From: Ophiosphaerella korrae
Taxonomy: Eukaryota; Ascomycota; Dothideomycetes; Pleosporales; Phaeosphaeriaceae
DNA length: 14,335 nucleotides
Assembly: GCA_028456385.1 (NCBI GenBank)
Contig: JALNQF010000781.1
Coordinates: 1-14,335, forward strand
Direction: 5' to 3'
Part shown: positions 10,345 through 14,335 of the stretch, in pieces
Layout of the letters: every line of letters starts with the position of its first letter
Position numbering within the stretch: position 1 is the stretch's first letter
Translations under genes and position numbers: made by a program
Notes under the pieces: generated by a model
Seen by the model: only the letters and a program-made list of their open reading frames with translations
The model's database searches: none
Told to the model about the DNA's origin: nothing

Positions 10345-10912
10345 ACTAAGAAAATCTATACTACTAATACTAAATAAAGAGATAACTAGAATACTTAATA
10401 TAAAAAGAGCTAGAGTAACTTCTATAATATTTTTAAAGTCTATCTTAGCTTCTAAGGCTTAAAACTACTTAACTAATTTAGTATTATTTTAAACTTTTAC
10501 TTTATAAAGATACTAAATATAAGTATAAAGATTTACTAGCTTATAAAAAGTTAATTTATACTTAGCTTTAGCTTCTATAATCTATAATAATAATTTATTT
10601 TAAACTCTATTAATAGCTCTCTTTATATAACTTAGTAGAAGAAGATTATATATAAGTAATATATAAGAAGAAGTATAATAATACTAAATATTAGTAAGAA
10701 TATACTTACTATAAGCTTTCCTATTCTTTAAAGATATAAGATACTTAAGTTCTAGAGAAGTATAATAAAAATAAAGAAATATTTCTATTCTTTTATAAGT
10801 AATATAAGAAGTAAAAAGTAATATATTATAATAAAAGTAATAAGGTATAAAGAGTAATAAAGAAACTAAGTTAATAACTTTAGCTCTAAGCTAAGAAAAT
10901 AAAAACTTACTT
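10345..10912 (+). pseudogene. Element B: C-terminal pol tail and 3' region
   Basis: This follows the chromodomain without a frame change. The reading stays aligned with element A to about 10625, roughly 115 codons, if TAA/TAG are read as former Gln/Trp. It includes V-N-Q-E-N-L-Y-Y, then L-E-Q-L-L-Q-Y-F-Q-S-L-S-Q-L-L, which is Leu/Gln-rich and may form a coiled coil, and later Q-L-Q-L-L-Q-S-I-I-I-I-Y-F-K. After 10625 A and B diverge by indels, but a block near 10871-10905 is again shared. Fungal chromovirus polyproteins commonly end soon after the chromodomain, so this extension is unusual. I recognise no family for it. Confidence 0.6.
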
Positions 10913-10926
10913 AAAGAGAAGAATAG
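10913..10926 (+). other. Polypurine tract of element B
   Basis: AAAGAGAAGAATAG, all purine but one base, ends exactly at the first base of the 3' LTR. It is the plus-strand primer site and matches the tract of element A at 926-940. Confidence 0.8.
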
Positions 10927-11291
10927 TATTATAGCTATAATAAAAGAAATTATAATAAAACTAATTAGCTTAAACGTAAGTAATAATAAAGTATAAGATA
11001 AGTAAGGTAGTAACTTTAATTAAGAAGCTAACTATATTTTAGATATATAATAACTTTATAAAATTATAATCTAAGTAAATATAAAGCTATTAAGCTAAAG
11101 AATTAGTAAAGTATATAGTTAGTAGTAATATATATTATTAGGATAGTATTAGTAATCTAATCTTTAACCTAGAATACTAATACTTAATATTATATATATA
11201 AATTAACTTTTATTTATAATTATTACTTTCTAATTAACTAATAACTTATAGAGAAAGTTACTTATAGTTAATAATAAGTAACCCTATTATA
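10927..11291 (+). repeat. 3' LTR of element B
   Basis: 365 bp beginning TATTATAGCTATAAT and ending CCCTATTATA. It aligns with 4558-4929: the first 60 bases, the central block (11114-11163), the TATA-like run near 11190-11200 and the last 30 bases are clear, while about 10985-11110 is poorly alignable. LTRs of one insertion start identical and RIP makes only transitions, so the indels and transversions mean either great age or that the two LTRs came from different copies. The base after it, 11292, already belongs to element C. Confidence 0.87.
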
Positions 11292-13930
11292 TTACTATAA
11301 AGCGCTTTAGAAAGTTTTAATTTTAGAACTCTTTTAGTTTTTATATATAGTTTTATAGAAATCTTTTTTTATTTATACTTATTTATTTTATTTAGTAGTA
11401 ATTCTTACTTTTATAAAATTAGTATTATAGGATTTTTTTAACTTTTTATTCTTTTTATTTTCTATATATATTTACTTTATATACTAGTAGTACTATATAG
11501 AATATTAAGTATATCCTTACTTTATCTAGTAGTCTAAGTTTAAATATAACTAGTATAACTTTCTTTTTAATTTTATATAGTTTTATTTTTACGTAATCTA
11601 GTTTTAAACTTAATTATTTACTCTTAATATTTTTTTTAAATTAACTATACTTTTTCTCCTTTTTTAAATTAGAGTCTTTCTTAGTATTTTTTATTATAGT
11701 ACTTTACTATCTAATCTTATAAGAATTCTATATCTTATTATAGTTAATTATATATTTTTTTTAGTTTATTTATAAAGTTTTTTCTTTTTAACTACTAAGA
11801 TATTTAAAATCTTAGTATCTAGTATATATTAGGATTAAATCTATAGTTTATAAAATAAAGTAATACTTTTATTACTATATTTTTTATACTATTATATAGT
11901 AGTTATACTATAAGTAGTAACTATACCTAGTTATTTTAATTATTATAAAAGTTGTATTTTAAATACTATTCTACTATTTAATTTATATATTCTAATTATC
12001 TATCTATCTATAGATAATAAACTATTAATATTATATAATTAACTTTTAATTATATTATTATTATTCTCTATAGTTTTAATATAAATCTTATATCTTTATT
12101 TATAATAATTTTATCTAAGATACTATACTAGCTAATTATAGTACTTAGGACTTAGTATAAAGTAACTTCTATTCTACTCTTTTTTTATATAGTCTAAAGT
12201 ATAAGTACTTTATAAGATTATATACTATTATTAGGATTTTATTATATTTAACTCTTAATATTAAGTTTTTAATTTAGGTAGCTTTATAATAAAGTCTATT
12301 ATAATAACTCTTTAGAGTTATTTTAGTATTTTAACTAGTTATAGCGTTCTATATAGTATATATTTACTATACTTATTTTTATAGTATTCTATATAGTTTT
12401 ATAGTACTTCTATTACTAGTTATTTTACTTTTATAATATAATAATCTTTTAAAAGCCTATCTAGTATTTTATTTATTCTTTTATATTTATATAATAGTAG
12501 TTTATAAAATTATTATATAAACTCTTTTAATATTTTATTTAGAATATATATTCTTTTATATACTTTTATAAAGCTTTTTTAGATCTTAAGTTTTTTTATT
12601 TTCTTCTAAATCTATTTATTTAGCTTACTACTTTTTCTCTTAAGTATTATAGCTATTTTAAGTATATTTAAAACTAAATATCCTTTTTTATTCTTATTTA
12701 AAACTTAACTAGTAGTATTTACTTTTACTTATAATTTTAGTCTTTAATATATCTATAAATTAGTTATTTTTACTTTTAGTATATATAATTTTAAGATTAA
12801 ATATTAATAAAAATTCTTATAATTTTATATAGGATTATAATAAGTCTTTATTTAATATAAATTTTATAATATTCTTATAGTTTATAAAAACTTTTATTTA
12901 GTATTTTACTTTTTATAAGTATACTTTCTATTTCTAAAATACTTTATAAATTAAGTAATTAAGTTCTATAAGCTCTATTTTTTTTAGAAAAGTATTTAAC
13001 TATTTTTACTTTATAACTAAGTTCTTTTATATTAGTTCTATTCTATAAACTAAGTTTAATATATTTATTTTTACTATTACTAGTAAATCTAGGTTATATA
13101 TTCTAATTACAAGTTTTTCTATAAACTTCTATTTAATCTAATTAAATACTTTATTATATTTCTAAGTCTATTTAAATAGTTTATCTTTTTTTATAAGTTT
13201 TATTATTAGTTCTATTATTTTAAACTATTTTACTATTAATTTTCTATAAAAGTTTACTAACTTATAAAACTATTATCTTTCTTATAAGTTTTTTAGTATT
13301 AGCTATTCTTAGATTACTTTATTTTTATTTAAGTTAATTGTTATTTTTTTTTGTTTATTAATATATTTTAAGAAGTTAGTTTTTTTTATATAGAATTTTT
13401 ATTTCTTTATTTTATAAAATATTCTATTCTCTACTAGTTTTTTTAGTACTTTATATATATATTATATATATTCTTTTTCTAGTACTAAAAATATAAAGAT
13501 ATTATCTAAGTATATAAATATAAAAGTATCTAAGTATTTTTTAAAACTATATTTATTACTCTAAAGAGTATAACTATATATTTAAATAGTTTATATTATA
13601 TTCTAAATACTATTTTCTATTTATTACTTTCTTTAATTCTAATTTAGTAGTAAGCGTTTTTAATATCTAGTTTTATAAAAATTTAAGCTTTTTATAGTAT
13701 ATCTTATATCTTATCTATATATAGTAAAAGATATTAGTTTTTATATATTATTACGTTTATTTTTCTAAAGTCTATATAAAGTCTTTTATTAATTATCTTT
13801 TTTTTATCTATAAATATTAGTTTATATACTACTAAAGATTAAGATTCTTATATCTATTTTTTTTTATTATATTTTCTATAAACTCTTTTTTTATTTTTTA
13901 TTTTTCTTTAGTTTTTTAGTAGACTAAGCT
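11292..13930 (-). mobile_element. Element C: pol-only chromovirus fragment (pseudogene)
   Basis: A - strand fragment of the same pol as A, matching the reverse complement of B from 10344 to 7666; it has no LTR, gag or protease. Read right to left: RT K-L-D-I-K-N-A-Y-Y with Asp at 13665-13667; the YLDD box as Y-L-D-N (13501-13506). These are 161 bp apart instead of 192, a 31-bp frameshifting deletion around 13550. The RNase H Asp is now Asn (13063-13065). Integrase first Asp is at 12294-12296, the second is mutated to Asn at 12098-12100, and Glu is at 11990-11992. The 108-bp D-E spacing is kept, but 2 bp are lost between the first two acids. The chromodomain end is at about 11310-11390. It stops at 11292 against the 3' LTR of B and at 13930 against the outer inverted repeat. 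Confidence 0.86.
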
Positions 13931-14335
13931 ATAGTAAGATATAAGCTTAGAAATAAGTAGAAGATAATTATTAATTAAAGAGCTATCTAAGCTAAGCTAC
14001 TTATATATAGAAAAGTAGCTTAAATAGCTTATATAGCTTACTTACTACTATAAACTTACTTAAATTATATAAAGTAGAGCTCTAACTTATAATATACTTT
14101 CTAAGTAAGCTATATAGTAGTACTATTTAATAAGTTTTATAGTAGTTATCTAAATAGAGTTAGAAATAACTTTACCTATAATTCTATTTATTTTAGGCTT
14201 ATATATAGGTACTAAGCGCTTATATACTATACTTAGTATATTTAGAGTTTTTTTAGCTTTATAAACTCTTTAGTAACTATTATTATAGCTATTATAAGTT
14301 ACTATTTTTAAAGCTTTTAAAGCTTACTTTTTATA
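13931..14335 (-). repeat. Outer inverted repeat, right arm
   Basis: Reverse complement of 20-425, running to the last base of the window, so it may continue beyond. Compared with the left arm it keeps some C and G where the left has T and A, for example AAGCGCTTAGTACC (- strand) against AAGTACTTAGTACT, consistent with lighter RIP on this copy. Its inner end abuts element C with no LTR or spacer: the pol homology ends at 13930 and the repeat homology starts at 13931. It contains TAAGCGCTTA (14213-14222), a perfect palindrome. No coding potential is seen. Confidence 0.85.

Larger units (their letters stand above)
4558..11291 (+). mobile_element. Element B: full-length RIP-mutated Ty3/gypsy chromovirus
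   Basis: A 6.7-kb LTR retrotransposon with direct LTRs (4558-4929 and 10927-11291) and the order gag, protease, reverse transcriptase, RNase H, integrase, chromodomain, which is Ty3/gypsy (Metaviridae) order; the chromodomain marks a chromovirus. Motifs are readable but stops are dense. Frame is continuous from the end of protease (7426) through RT to RNase H (8574), and again from integrase (9345) into the chromodomain tail (about 10625), with at least one shift in each gap. Bases left and right of the LTRs are TAGAG and TTACT, not a target-site duplication. Both flanks are pol sequence of - strand relatives, but of different pol positions, so B is probably a recombination product. Confidence 0.9.
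1..14335. other. RIP-saturated AT-rich repeat block
   Basis: The whole window carries the signature of repeat-induced point mutation, the premeiotic C-to-T process that ascomycetes apply to duplicated DNA with CpA as preferred target. My hand scan finds 10 CA and 7 TG dinucleotides in 14.3 kb, while CT and AG remain abundant. ATG contains TG, so start codons are erased: none on the + strand and two on the - strand (484-486 and 9966-9968), opening frames of 2 and 16 codons. TGA and TGG are absent from the + strand, so all + strand stops are TAA or TAG, as expected from mutated Gln and Trp codons. All three repeat families here are multi-copy, the substrate RIP needs. The inference of Pezizomycotina rests on this CpA specificity. 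Confidence 0.93.

Noticed and set aside
4553..11296. Target-site duplication around element B
   Set aside because: TAGAG and TTACT do not match in 4, 5 or 6 bases, nor after allowing RIP transitions or shifting the LTR borders.
926..13930. A and C as two halves of one element split by insertion of B
   Set aside because: They overlap over the same pol segment (B-equivalent 7666-10344), so they are two separate copies.
1..14335. Naturally AT-rich genome (mitochondrial, apicomplexan or bacterial endosymbiont)
   Set aside because: Such genomes keep ATG, TGG or TGA and CAA codons and have open frames. Here CpA/TpG is specifically erased while CpT survives, and retroelement motifs are broken exactly at CpA/TpG codons.
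1..14335. tRNA, rRNA, CRISPR array, riboswitch or terminator
   Set aside because: No conserved tRNA arms, rRNA blocks or regularly spaced repeats are visible. Short hairpins are everywhere in such AT-rich sequence and carry no weight.
1..14335. Centromeric or telomeric satellite
   Set aside because: No tandem satellite and no telomere repeat are present. The AT-richness is accounted for by RIP of transposons, although such blocks can lie near centromeres.

Overview
The window looks like a transposon graveyard from a filamentous ascomycete (Pezizomycotina) genome that has been saturated by repeat-induced point mutation (RIP). Base composition is extreme, about 15-20% G+C on lines I counted by hand. 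The CpA/TpG dinucleotide is almost erased: I find only 17 in 14.3 kb, with no ATG on the + strand and two on the - strand. CpT is still common and TpA is everywhere. Former Gln and Trp codons now read TAA or TAG, so no gene is intact. Every coding feature below is a pseudogene, recognised from the spacing of surviving motifs.

Layout, left to right. (1) 20-425 is one arm of an outer inverted repeat whose mate is 13931-14335. (2) 479-4557 is element A, the 3' part of a Ty3/gypsy chromovirus on the - strand: 3' LTR 479-925, polypurine tract, then pol read leftward. It is cut off at 4557. (3) 4558-11291 is element B, a complete-length related chromovirus on the + strand: 5' LTR, gag with two zinc-knuckle remnants, a long unassigned stretch, protease, reverse transcriptase, RNase H, integrase with D,D-35-E spacing, chromodomain, C-terminal tail, polypurine tract and 3' LTR. 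(4) 11292-13930 is element C, a - strand pol fragment with no LTR. (5) 13931-14335 is the second arm of the outer inverted repeat.

Element B sits directly inside pol sequence on both sides, but the two flanks are different points of pol (equivalent to B positions 7500 and 10344) and there is no target-site duplication. The two B LTRs also differ by more than RIP transitions. The simplest reading is recombination between two B-family copies that had inserted in two different A/C-family copies, or an equivalent rearrangement or mis-assembly.

No functional host gene, RNA gene, CRISPR array or working mobile element is visible. The observations most worth following are the recombinant junctions, the sequence context of the few CpA sites that escaped, the in-frame tail after the chromodomain shared by A and B, and the outer inverted repeat of unknown class.
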